A stretch of 46,839 bases of DNA, taken from positions 1-46,839 of the forward strand of contig JAGFJO010000117.1 in NCBI GenBank assembly GCA_024102635.1, in the 5' to 3' direction. This DNA comes from Deltaproteobacteria bacterium (lineage in GTDB: Bacteria; Bdellovibrionota_C; UBA2361; JAGFJO01). The notes below the pieces were generated by a model. The model did not search any database. It worked only from the letters and a program-made list of their open reading frames with translations, and was not told the origin of the DNA. Both the position numbers and the translations under genes were made by a program. Below, in pieces: positions 33,735 through 41,611 of the stretch (position 1 is the first letter of the stretch; the number at the start of each line of letters is the position of its first letter).

Positions 33735-35303
33735 ATGCAGACAGTTTTGTGCGTTGATGTATCGAGCGAACCGGCTCACGCCGTTGTCGTGGCTCTAAGC
33801 GGAAAGAGCTTGGAGGTGCTTGAGCATTACACAGCCCGGCTCAATGGAGAGCTTTCACGTCAACGCATGCTGGCCCCCGCAGACGCTTCCTCTCTCGTCA
33901 CAGACGAGGTAACTACCGGCGAGGGAAACGGTGCTGAACACCCGCTCGTAACCCATGCCTCCGATGAACACACAAATGCTCTAACAACCTTGCTTTCTCA
34001 AGTGCGGTCTAAATGGACTGAAGCGGTACTGATCGTCCCTCCATACGATTACCTATCGCTCAATGTCGAACTTCCCTTCGCGGATAAAAAGAGCATCGAT
34101 AAAGTTATTGACCTCGAGGTTCAGGACCTTGTCCCGTTCGAGATCGAGGACTTTTTAGTTAGCCATCTTGCAACCGCTCCAGTAAACGCCGTAAGCGCAG
34201 AGCCTCGCTTTGATGTGCATGTGGGAATCATCCCCAGAATTTACATGCGCAATGTAATGCAGCTTTGCAGGAAAGCAAAAATTGAGCCCATTGTAGTTAC
34301 TACCCCGACCAGCATTTTGGCAGCGCCCTACCATATTGCGCCTGACTTCTTTCAGCAGGATTCCGCCGTCATATGTGAACGGGGCTCTTTTATTTTTCTT
34401 GTTACATGCATTGACGGACAATTGCGAGCCGATCGCACCTTTTCCCAGAGTGATTATACTTTTTCTTCCAATGGAAGCGCCTTCCCGGCTGGCCGAGAGG
34501 GAGGTTCTGAATTGGTAGTTATAGACCTCAAGCTTTCAATCTCTGCGGCGGAGAGGCGTTACGGCCGTAATTTTGAGAAAATCTATCTTGTCGGCTCGAT
34601 GTTTTCTCCCGGCGAGTTACAGCAATCCCTTGGCCGTCCGGTCGAGAAATTTACGTTAAGTGAGTTCGTAAAACTTGAAAACGAGGATGGCAGCTTGGCC
34701 GCTCTTTCGAGCCTTTTGGTCCGTGACCAAGAGCCGGCTCCGGTTCTGAGTAATTTTCGTGTTAACGAGTTCTCATATAGCCCGCAGCTCACCGAACTGT
34801 TTCGCGGGCTGCGCGCAATCGGCCCCTACGCCGCACTTTTTCTGGCGTGTTTCTGCGCGTATCTCATAATTTCTTATTCGCTGGGCGCATTTCACGAACA
34901 CCGCTTGCGCTCCGCCATGCACGAGCAGCTGAGAAAAGTGATGCCGGATGTGGCTATCCCGGCCGGACAAGAATTCGAAACACTGCAAGGAGAGGTAACC
35001 CGGCTAAGGAATCAGCTAAACGATGTTGCCCCGCTTTCGTCACGCTCTCCGCTCGATCTACTTTCCGAACTGGCTCAAATAGTTCCTAAGGTGCCGGGGA
35101 TCGCGCTCCGCTCGGTGAAGATTCGTGACACCAAGGTAATTATCTCGGGCACCGGCCAGGAGTACGGCAACATTGAAGATCTCGGCAAAGCGCTAAGGCA
35201 GAGCAAAGTCTTTAAACGCGTAAAGGAGGGGGAGAGCTCCGGCCCGGCCGGTGTGGGTGGAGTGAGAACCTTCAGTTATGAGGCATGGGTCGATGAGTCT
35301 TAA
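33735..35303 (+). CDS. gspL: Type II secretion platform protein L
   Basis: The 522-aa GspL has an actin-like cytoplasmic domain (about 1-350, opening TVLCVDVSSEPAHAVVV), with ADKKSIDKVIDLEVQDLVPFE, a PilM/GspL hallmark. One membrane helix follows (about 355-377, YAALFLACFCAYLIISY), then a periplasmic ferredoxin-like domain (ending GIALRSVKIRDTKVIISG). It recruits GspE to the membrane and pairs with GspM. Residues about 45-75 form a low-complexity stretch absent from usual GspL. Confidence 0.88.
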   Translation: MQTVLCVDVSSEPAHAVVVALSGKSLEVLEHYTARLNGELSRQRMLAPADASSLVTDEVTTGEGNGAEHPLVTHASDEHTNALTTLLSQVRSKWTEAVLIVPPYDYLSLNVELPFADKKSIDKVIDLEVQDLVPFEIEDFLVSHLATAPVNAVSAEPRFDVHVGIIPRIYMRNVMQLCRKAKIEPIVVTTPTSILAAPYHIAPDFFQQDSAVICERGSFIFLVTCIDGQLRADRTFSQSDYTFSSNGSAFPAGREGGSELVVIDLKLSISAAERRYGRNFEKIYLVGSMFSPGELQQSLGRPVEKFTLSEFVKLENEDGSLAALSSLLVRDQEPAPVLSNFRVNEFSYSPQLTELFRGLRAIGPYAALFLACFCAYLIISYSLGAFHEHRLRSAMHEQLRKVMPDVAIPAGQEFETLQGEVTRLRNQLNDVAPLSSRSPLDLLSELAQIVPKVPGIALRSVKIRDTKVIISGTGQEYGNIEDLGKALRQSKVFKRVKEGESSGPAGVGGVRTFSYEAWVDES

Positions 35304-35886
35304 GGATCAGACGAAAGCCGCATTTCAGAAGTATTCGTCCGCGGCGAGGATCAATTATAATAAACTATCCAGCCGTGAAAGAGTGCTGATTATCGTGCCA
35401 TTGCTCGTGATCGGGGTGCTAAGCCTGCACTTTTATATCATCCAACCGGTAAGCGCCACATTCGCCTCTCAACGGGAAACTATCGCGGCGCTTGATACCC
35501 AGGTCAAAGTGTTCGGAGAGGTCATCAAGGAGTATTCGCGCCTTAAAGCAAGGCGCCATCAGATTGAAGAAGAGTACAAAGAAGTGGCCACAACTGACAG
35601 TCCTCGTGCTGTGCTTGAGAATCTCATAAAGTCTAAACTTGGACTTCCGCCGCGCGATTTTACGCTTCCCGATCCTCGCACGGAAGAGTTTGGAGGAGGA
35701 TACGAAAAGACCAGTGTCTCTGTGCAGCTTAGGAACATAACAGAGCTTGATAAACTGGTTGCCTTCCTTAAGGAGGTGGTGCATGGTCCGAACCCTTTTA
35801 TGATTAAGCATCTGAATCTCGACAAAGGAATGGCTGATCGCTATTTACGAGTTGATCTTGAAGCGAGCAGTATACGCCGGAAGTAG
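35293..35886 (+). CDS. gspM: Type II secretion platform protein M
   Basis: About 197 aa from ATG 35293, which overlaps gspL by 11 bp and has GAGG about 9 nt upstream; an ATG 15 bp earlier is also in frame. A short cytoplasmic part with SSRERVLII leads into one membrane helix (about 30-50), a coiled stretch (ETIAALDTQVKVFGEVIKEYSRLKARRHQIEEEY) and a small periplasmic domain. This is the GspM layout, and position after gspL confirms it. Confidence 0.82.
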   Translation: MSLKDQTKAAFQKYSSAARINYNKLSSRERVLIIVPLLVIGVLSLHFYIIQPVSATFASQRETIAALDTQVKVFGEVIKEYSRLKARRHQIEEEYKEVATTDSPRAVLENLIKSKLGLPPRDFTLPDPRTEEFGGGYEKTSVSVQLRNITELDKLVAFLKEVVHGPNPFMIKHLNLDKGMADRYLRVDLEASSIRRK

Positions 35887-35887
35887 C

Positions 35888-36790
35888 ATGGCCTGGTTAA
35901 TTAAAAGTGTATTTAAATTATCATTGGTTGTTGCGGCATTTGCGGCTCTGTTGGTTGTAGCAGTTTATTTCAGCTTAAAGACCAACTATGTAAGTTCGCA
36001 TCTCATCCGTTCAATTGAGTCAATGGCCGCGCCTCGCGGAGTAACTCTCAAGCTCGGCAGTCTTGAGCCGACAACCAGCGGCGTTAAAGCACGAAACATA
36101 GACGCTTTTTTCAATAAATATTTCCTGTCGCTGCAAATTGCAGAGCTTGCCGGCAATTTCGAGTGGATGTCGCTGCTGCGCGGTCAACTCTCAGGCATGC
36201 TCGATGCAGAGCTGTATGGTGGTCATCTCCGCGTACAGGGAGGGGTACCCGTCTCTGCCGCTTCCAGCGGTGAATGGCTGCTATCCGCTTCAAATCTCAA
36301 GCTTACCTCGCATCCTCAAATAGCAGGGTTAGGGTTCACTGACGGTACGCTGCGTGCACGTGCAACCGGATACCCCTTTCCTGATAATGGACCCGCGTCT
36401 GGAAAGTTTGAAGTTAATATTGAGAATCTAGTTCGCCCTGTGGCCGCATCATTGCAGCTCAGAAGAGGGACTACCTTACAGCTCCCGCAGTTCACTGTAA
36501 CTGCTGCAAGCGCCGCGGGCGAGCTGAAAGAGAGCTTGCTAATGCTCGACCAATTGGCGGTAAGTTCGACACTTGGAACTTTGACGGGCGCCGGCGCAAT
36601 TCCAATTCATCGCTCCGCGAGTGGAGAGTTCAAGTTCGATGTTGCGCTCTCCGCTGACGGGGTTTCTTCAATCGGTCAATCCTTGCCGGAGCTCACGCAA
36701 GGCGCCTTAATCCCGGAGAACGACCGCTTTTCATGCACCTTAGCCTTTGCCGGAGGTAGCAGCCGTTTGGAGTGCCACCCAATTTCTTGA
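35888..36790 (+). CDS. gspN: Type II secretion protein N
   Basis: About 300 aa from ATG 35888, one base after the gspM stop, with GGAAG upstream. One N-terminal membrane helix is followed by a beta-rich AsmA-like domain containing RGVTLKLGSLEPTTSGVKARNIDAFF. GspN is an accessory, not universal, T2SS component; its fold resembles AsmA proteins, of which two others are in this window. A loose hairpin (CTCC/GGAG within GAGC/GCTC, about 36788-36820) follows the stop and could be the operon terminator. Confidence 0.75.
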   Translation: MAWLIKSVFKLSLVVAAFAALLVVAVYFSLKTNYVSSHLIRSIESMAAPRGVTLKLGSLEPTTSGVKARNIDAFFNKYFLSLQIAELAGNFEWMSLLRGQLSGMLDAELYGGHLRVQGGVPVSAASSGEWLLSASNLKLTSHPQIAGLGFTDGTLRARATGYPFPDNGPASGKFEVNIENLVRPVAASLQLRRGTTLQLPQFTVTAASAAGELKESLLMLDQLAVSSTLGTLTGAGAIPIHRSASGEFKFDVALSADGVSSIGQSLPELTQGALIPENDRFSCTLAFAGGSSRLECHPIS

Positions 36791-36902
36791 GCCTTTCTCC
36801 GAATTCAGGAGACAAGCTCTTGTAATACGCTTTCACCAATCCGCTCTATCTGTTACTTTATTTATAAATCGCATGATCTCGCAAGCATAGCTCAAATAAG
36901 TC

Positions 36903-37559
36903 ATGTACATCTTTGTAGCAATCACCGTCGTAATTTCAGCTGCCATCATCGTTGGCGTTCTTCTCTATTACCGCGCCACCTTGAAGGGTTCAGCGGCTTC
37001 CGAGATCCAGGAAAAAGTTCAATTGGTAACTGAGGTCTCTTCACAAATTGACTCGCTAATAGGCTCAGTGGATAAGTATGGTTCGAAGGCACAACTTGAA
37101 TTCTTAGAAGGGAAGGTCGGTGAAGACGAACGAGGCCTTCAAAAGGAAAAAGATCAGTTAAAAGAGCTGGAGTCCAAGCTCGATTCAGTCCAGAAAATCG
37201 TCGAGCAGAAGGAGGCTCAACACCAAGAGATGAAGTCTGCAAAGGAGGAAGACGAAACAAAACTCGCAGAGCTTCTTGCCAATTATGAGCAGATCACACA
37301 AGAGTCCATTGCGTTAGAGCAAAAGCTGGCCAGCTCACTTAAGAGCTTAGATGAGCTTGTAGAAGGAGTTCAGATGACTCAGGAGCAGCGCAGTGTGTTC
37401 GAGGAGCTTTCCAACACTTTAACTACCGCCAGCTCCCGGATGCGGGATCTGCTCACAGAGTACAACATGGTCAAGGAGCGGCTGGAGGCCCTCAATATGC
37501 AGCACAAGGATCTAGAAGAGGAATATACCCGGCTGGTTGAAAAGCAGCTCGGGGAGTAG
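36903..37559 (+). CDS. Membrane-anchored coiled-coil protein
   Basis: The 218-aa protein begins with one membrane helix (about residues 2-23, IFVAITVVISAAIIVGVLLYY). About 180 residues of nearly continuous heptad-like Glu/Lys/Leu/Gln helix follow, with few breaks. No catalytic motif or family is recognised. It lies 112 bp after gspN, so it may be transcribed with the T2SS genes, but that is inference. ATG 36903 lacks a strong Shine-Dalgarno. Confidence 0.7.
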   Translation: MYIFVAITVVISAAIIVGVLLYYRATLKGSAASEIQEKVQLVTEVSSQIDSLIGSVDKYGSKAQLEFLEGKVGEDERGLQKEKDQLKELESKLDSVQKIVEQKEAQHQEMKSAKEEDETKLAELLANYEQITQESIALEQKLASSLKSLDELVEGVQMTQEQRSVFEELSNTLTTASSRMRDLLTEYNMVKERLEALNMQHKDLEEEYTRLVEKQLGE

Positions 37560-38031
37560 CGCGCCGAGTCTTTACCGAGATCACAGAACGCGCAGAGGGA
37601 AACGGGCATATGCCCCCTAGGACCATCCCTGCTTCTGGTTGCGACCGGTTAAGTAACCATAAGTAAAAGAGGGCAGACAGAGTAACATTCTTCCCCCCAT
37701 GGTCTCGCCGACCTCGTGGTAAAATTCTTCCTCCGTATAGGGGATTAAGTTCATATTGCGATCCGTCCGCATCCGTCAGGGATTGAAATCAACCCTCTGC
37801 GAGTTCTACGTGCTCTACTGTGAAAGCCCCTCTGCGAGCTGATCCTCGCTGGGCACATACCTTGCTCTATCTCTGTACCAATAAGGGACAACGGCTACTA
37901 CCGCCCAATTCCTCTGCAAAAAGATCGTTATTTCAGCTGCTTAGCGTTCTAACGGTGGAGCTAATTGGAATATGGCGGCGCAATCTTTTCGCACCTACGG
38001 TAGCGGCCGACATAGTGTTTTTTGGAGGGTT
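37560..38031. other. Intergenic region without supported gene
   Basis: These 472 bp separate the coiled-coil gene from the cytochrome gene. A 77-codon frame at 37820-38053 exists but has no ribosome site and an unconvincing composition, so I do not call it. No strong hairpins, tRNA or repeats were seen. GGAGGG at about 38025 is the ribosome site of the next gene. Confidence 0.4.
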
Positions 38032-38733
38032 ATGCGAATCGCGGAGAGAATAAAACTTGCAGTAATCGTTTTAATCGCCTTTTTTGCAGTCAGTTCTGCA
38101 TCTCTGCCGGCGCAGGCTGACAAGCGTCTTTCGAAAGCATACGAAACCGTGCAGGATCTCTGGCAGCTCACCTATGGAGGACGCAAAATAGTGTGCGGAG
38201 GGCCCATCTCCGGAAAGTATTACTCCGGAACCGGCCAATCACTTAGCAATGGCGCTCTCTTCACTCCAGGGTATACAAAGGTGAAAGATCTGAAATCGAA
38301 ATTTAAGAAAGCAACCGGAAGTAAGCGCACCTCTCTAAAGAAGAAACTCGACAAACTGAATAAGAAGGTAAAAAGCGATGACAAGATCTGCGCGGAGGGA
38401 CCCGACTCGGAGCCTCCGGTAGTAGCGCCGACTCCTACGCAAGCCCCAACCGCTACTCCGACACCAGGAAGCGGTAACTTTGACTCGAATGGAAACGTGA
38501 CATCAGCAGGCAAAGCAGCTTTTGGAATCCCGTCCTCATTGAATGCAAACCGGGAAAGCGGGCGCTCTATCTATAACGCCTCCTGCAAGGGATGCCACGT
38601 AACCGAGGAGCAGGGCAAATCGTTCTCTTTCTATAAAATTGCTATACAATCCTCCCCGATGTTCATATTCGATAAGTCAGACGGAGATGTGGCCCATTTA
38701 ACTGCATATTTGAACAGGTTTAAGCTGAATTAA
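38032..38733 (+). CDS. Secreted cytochrome c-like protein
   Basis: A 233-aa protein from ATG 38032 (GGAGGG directly upstream; an in-frame upstream ATG at 37972 lacks this). A signal peptide ends near LPAQA. The middle is Lys-rich (KLDKLNKKVKSDDK), then a Pro/Thr linker (TPTQAPTATPTPGSG). The C-terminal part carries one haem-binding motif, CKGCH (about residue 185), and SPMFIF with a possible axial Met. Only about 50 residues follow the haem site, so this is a small class-I type domain. The electron partner is unknown. Confidence 0.72.
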   Translation: MRIAERIKLAVIVLIAFFAVSSASLPAQADKRLSKAYETVQDLWQLTYGGRKIVCGGPISGKYYSGTGQSLSNGALFTPGYTKVKDLKSKFKKATGSKRTSLKKKLDKLNKKVKSDDKICAEGPDSEPPVVAPTPTQAPTATPTPGSGNFDSNGNVTSAGKAAFGIPSSLNANRESGRSIYNASCKGCHVTEEQGKSFSFYKIAIQSSPMFIFDKSDGDVAHLTAYLNRFKLN

Positions 38734-38781
38734 GGCCGCGAGCTTGAAAGTCGGCCGGCAACCTCGGATAATAGCAGCTAT

Positions 38782-38858
38782 GCGCCCGTAGCTCAGCTGG
38801 ATAGAGCGTGAGCCTCCGGAGCTCAAGGCCACAGGTTCGAATCCTGTCGGGCGCGCCA
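38782..38858 (+). tRNA. tRNA-Arg (anticodon CCG)
   Basis: A 77-nt cloverleaf with encoded CCA. Acceptor stem GCGCCCG/CGGGCGC, D-arm GCTC-AGCTGGATA-GAGC, anticodon stem TGAGC/GCTCA with loop CTCCGGA (anticodon CCG, reading CGG), T-arm ACAGG-TTCGAAT-CCTGT. TTTCGTTTTT follows the gene. It borders the fic islet downstream, and tRNA 3' ends are common integration sites, but no second copy of its 3' end was found in this window. Confidence 0.97.
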
Positions 38859-38939
38859 TTTCGTTTTTCCCGTCTGAGATTGCAGCTAGTGCGTTGACTG
38901 GACCGGCATAAATCAGGGTTCGAACTTTATCCTCTTGGG

Positions 38940-39430
38940 TCATTTTGTAATACAGAGCGCTCTTTGTAGTACGCGCCCATTGCCGTCAAGGAATGGGTGA
39001 ATGCGAAGAAAGCCAGCATGAAAGGCTGCGATTTCTCTTACTCGCTCAAGCGGCTGTTTGACCGTTGCAACTTCAAAATTTTCTTTCCAGTCCGCGACTA
39101 GTTTTTCTAGAAGGGCTGGAACTTCCTCAGGCTTTGGCGGTGCGGCTACAGCCTGACTTGGGGTTTTCCGCTCATGCTTAGATAGACCATTTGTTGCCGC
39201 AGCCTGCCCACACCGTCTTGTGGCAAATCGAACCAAATGGCGCGGTGCAACGCCAACAGCGAAGGAACAGAAATCTCAGCCGATAATCCTCCGAAGCCTG
39301 TGGGCGCATGATAAAGCCCCCCCAAGGAATAGGTCTGGCGTAATGGGGGCGGTGGAAGATTTGCATCCATGTCAGGAGCGATTGAGGCTATAGCCTGGAC
39401 AATGAAGTTATTCGATACCCGCAAATACTC
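38940..39430 (-). pseudogene. Frameshifted and truncated Fic family gene
   Basis: On the minus strand one frame (from about 39430) reads a Fic N-terminal part: FIVQAIASIAPDMDANLPPP, then SLLALHRAIWFDLPQDG and RLRQQ. At about 39180 the reading continues in another frame: LSKHERKTPSQAVAAPPKPEEVPALLEKLV, then FHAGFLRIHPFLDGNGRV with the Fic motif. It stops shortly after (QRALCITK), near the tRNA. So there is one frameshift and a lost C-terminus, and no clear start codon. It is not the same Fic subtype as the intact gene next to it. Confidence 0.75.
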
Positions 39431-39442
39431 CAAAACATTAGC

Positions 39443-39485
39443 TCTGCGGTGAATGTCGGCCGTAATCTCCGCACTTTTTGCGGAG
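39443..39485. promoter_or_regulatory. 43-bp direct repeat copy 1 with palindrome
   Basis: First of two 43-bp direct repeats 56 bp apart. It runs TCTGCGGTGAAT-g-TCGGC-cg-TAATCTCCGCA-cTTTT-TGCGGAG. The palindrome CTCCGCA-N5-TGCGGAG (39467-39485) has spacer CTTTT. Outside the spacer it differs from copy 2 at three positions. It lies between the broken minus-strand fic and the intact plus-strand fic and is a strong operator candidate. Confidence 0.7.
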
Positions 39486-39498
39486 TTTTTCCTTGTGG

Positions 39499-39541
39499 TC
39501 TGCGGTGAATATCGGCTATAATCTCCGCAGGAGGTGCGGAG
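39499..39541. promoter_or_regulatory. 43-bp direct repeat copy 2 overlapping fic ribosome site
   Basis: Second copy, ending one base before the fic ATG. Palindrome CTCCGCA (39523-39529) and TGCGGAG (39535-39541) surround the spacer GGAGG (39530-39534), which is exactly the Shine-Dalgarno, 8 nt before ATG 39543. TATAAT is present at 39517-39522. A protein bound here would block fic; as RNA the stem would hold the ribosome site in a 5-nt loop. Confidence 0.75.
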
Positions 39542-39542
39542 A

Positions 39543-40652
39543 ATGCCGACATATATCCACGAACTGCAAGATTGGCCGCGTTTCCGATGGGACGAAGCGG
39601 TACTGGCCCAGCACCTTGCGCCTGTGCGCCATCGGCAGGGACGGCTGATCGGACGCATGGAGGCGTTGGGCTTTGACCTCCGTGCAGAGGCCGTGCTCGT
39701 GACTCTCACCGAGGATGTTCTCAAGTCCAGCGAGATCGAGGGTGAAATACTCGATAAGGAGAAAGTCCGGTCGTCCATCGCGCGGAGGCTCGGGATGGAT
39801 ATCGGCGCGCTCTCTCCGGCTGACCGGAATGTCGAAGGCGTCGTGGAGATGATGCTCGACGCCACCCAAAAGTTTCAAGCGGCGCTGACCGAAGAACGCC
39901 TCTTTGCATGGCACGCCGCCCTGTTCCCAACCGGGCGCAGCGGCATGACCAAAATCATCGTTGGCGCTTGGCGTGACGACAGCGCAGGTCCGATGCAGGT
40001 CATCTCCGGCCCAATCGGGCGCGCGCGGGTCCATTACGAAGCGCCAAAGGCGTCTCGCCTTGAATCAGAAATGGCGGCCTTCCTGAAATGGTTTGGCGAG
40101 GACACTGCGCACGATCTGGTCCTCAAGGCTGCTCTGGCGCATTTGTGGTTTGTCACCCTCCACCCGTTTGACGATGGAAACGGGCGCATTGCGCGCGCCA
40201 TAGCAGATATGGCGTTGGCGCGGTCTGAGCAAAGCCCGCAGCGCTTTTACAGCATGTCGGCGCAAATCCGGCTTGAGCGCAACTCCTATTACGACGTTCT
40301 GGAAGCCACGCAAAAGGGCGATCTGAATATCACCTCATGGCTGGAGTGGTTTCTTGATTGCCTCGACCGCGCAATCGAAGGGGCGGAGCAGACCCTTGCG
40401 GGGGTCATTCAAAAGGCGCGGTTTTGGGAGACGTTCAAGGATCATCCGCTCAATGAGCGTCAGCGTAAAGTTATCAATCGGCTGTTGGATGGGTTTGAAG
40501 GCAAGATGACGTCTTCCAAATGGGCGACGCTAACAAAGACCTCACCCGATACTGCTTTGCGCGACATCAACGATCTCATCAACCGGGGCATTCTTGTTCG
40601 TGAACAGGGTGGCGGTCGAAGCACCAGCTATGCGCTGGCTTCAATCGATTAG
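39543..40652 (+). CDS. Fic family protein with DUF4172 N-terminus
   Basis: About 369 aa from ATG 39543 (GGAGG 8 nt upstream). The N-terminus YIHELQDWPRFRWD is typical of DUF4172-type Fic proteins. The inhibitory helix motif SSEIEG, fitting (S/T)xxxE(G/N), stands at about 62-67, marking class II. The active-site motif HPFDDGNGRIAR is at about 207. The last 70 residues form a winged-helix-like part (RQRKVINRLL, TSSKWATLTKTSPDTALRDINDLINRGIL). Fic enzymes mostly transfer AMP to proteins. The HTH end and palindromes upstream suggest self-control. Codons are more GC-rich than in neighbours, hinting at transfer. Confidence 0.9.
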   Translation: MPTYIHELQDWPRFRWDEAVLAQHLAPVRHRQGRLIGRMEALGFDLRAEAVLVTLTEDVLKSSEIEGEILDKEKVRSSIARRLGMDIGALSPADRNVEGVVEMMLDATQKFQAALTEERLFAWHAALFPTGRSGMTKIIVGAWRDDSAGPMQVISGPIGRARVHYEAPKASRLESEMAAFLKWFGEDTAHDLVLKAALAHLWFVTLHPFDDGNGRIARAIADMALARSEQSPQRFYSMSAQIRLERNSYYDVLEATQKGDLNITSWLEWFLDCLDRAIEGAEQTLAGVIQKARFWETFKDHPLNERQRKVINRLLDGFEGKMTSSKWATLTKTSPDTALRDINDLINRGILVREQGGGRSTSYALASID

Positions 40653-40673
40653 ACCTTCTGTGTTCATTTTCCT

Positions 40674-41519
40674 TTATCTTGCCATCTCCAACAATTTAGA
40701 TACCTCGACTTTTGCGGTATCCATCTGCTTGAGGCCCGGAGTCTCAAGAATGAATGGAATGCTTCGAAGCTCAGAATGGTTCACAAACTTTGAAAGTGCT
40801 TCCTTTCCGATCACCCCTTCACCCAGATTCTCATGGCGGTCCTTTTTGCTCGCGCACTCGACCTTACTGTCATTAAGATGGACGGCCCACACCTTCTTAT
40901 ATCCGAACTGCTGTTTAATATCTTGCAGCACCCCTTCTAGATTTTCGCGAAGGTCGTAACCGCTCGCCCAAAGATGCTGTGAATCAAGCGCGAATCCTAA
41001 GCGCTCCTTGTTTTCTACCAGCTCGAATACCCTTGCAAGCTGCTCCAGCCGTGATCCGATCACTTTACCGCTTCCTGCGGCGACTTCTAAAAGGAGGCGC
41101 GCCTCGCCCGGCGTGTTCTCGAAGATCCAGTTAATTCCAGAAGCAGCCCTCTCGAGCCCCTCCTCCTCTTTCTCCTGGTCCTTAAGGCTGCCTACATGCA
41201 CGATAACTCCGTCCCCTTGAATTCGATGCATCAATTCCAGATAGTGCTTAAGCGATAGCTTCGAGAGATGAAAGTTTTTTGAATCGGGAGTTGCTAAATT
41301 GATCAGATATATTGCATGGAAGAACACTTTCTTGATCTTGGAAGCGGAACGAGCCTTCAGAAACTCCGCCTCAAAACCAGCCTTGTAAGCGGTCGAATTC
41401 CACCTCTGGGGCGGAGAGGGGTGGATCTGAATCGTATTGACTCCAAGCTCTGTCCCATTAGCGATTGCGTTCTCCAAACCCCCAGCGGCGGAAACATGAC
41501 ATCCTAAGTATCTTGACAT
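40674..41519 (-). CDS. nfo: Endonuclease IV
   Basis: About 281 aa from ATG 41519 (MSRYLGCHVSAAGG); an in-frame ATG at 41555 would add 12 residues, and neither has a clear ribosome site. The trinuclear zinc ligands can be traced: GCHVSAAGG, FFHAIYLINLA, VIVHVGS (usually HPGS), LLLEVAAGSG, ALDSQHLWASGYD, VHLNDSK, KDRHENLGEG and FILETPG. It cleaves abasic sites in DNA repair. Small departures from the consensus (HVGS, EVAAG) are substitutions beside ligands, not loss of them. Confidence 0.94.
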   Translation of the reverse strand: MSRYLGCHVSAAGGLENAIANGTELGVNTIQIHPSPPQRWNSTAYKAGFEAEFLKARSASKIKKVFFHAIYLINLATPDSKNFHLSKLSLKHYLELMHRIQGDGVIVHVGSLKDQEKEEEGLERAASGINWIFENTPGEARLLLEVAAGSGKVIGSRLEQLARVFELVENKERLGFALDSQHLWASGYDLRENLEGVLQDIKQQFGYKKVWAVHLNDSKVECASKKDRHENLGEGVIGKEALSKFVNHSELRSIPFILETPGLKQMDTAKVEVSKLLEMAR

Positions 41520-41611
41520 GACCGGTTTATAGCAATTTTGCCCCGATGCGTCCATTGAGCGAGCAAAACTTCGGATGTCGTCACTCTTGATCCTTTGCTA
41601 TAACTCTTGGG

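Noticed and set aside
37820..38053. 77-codon plus-strand frame
   Set aside because: It has no Shine-Dalgarno, overlaps the signal peptide region of the cytochrome gene in another frame, and has no recognisable content.
38698..38943. 81-codon minus-strand frame containing PTGFEPVA
   Set aside because: This peptide is the well-known false translation of the antisense strand of a tRNA; it overlaps tRNA-Arg.
39516..40034. Minus-strand frames opposite the intact fic gene (also the longer frame reaching 39865)
   Set aside because: They are shadows of the fic coding strand; only the part below about 39430 reads as Fic sequence.
38782..40652. Integrated element with att sites at tRNA-Arg
   Set aside because: No second copy of the tRNA 3' end and no integrase gene were found in the window, so only an islet is proposed.
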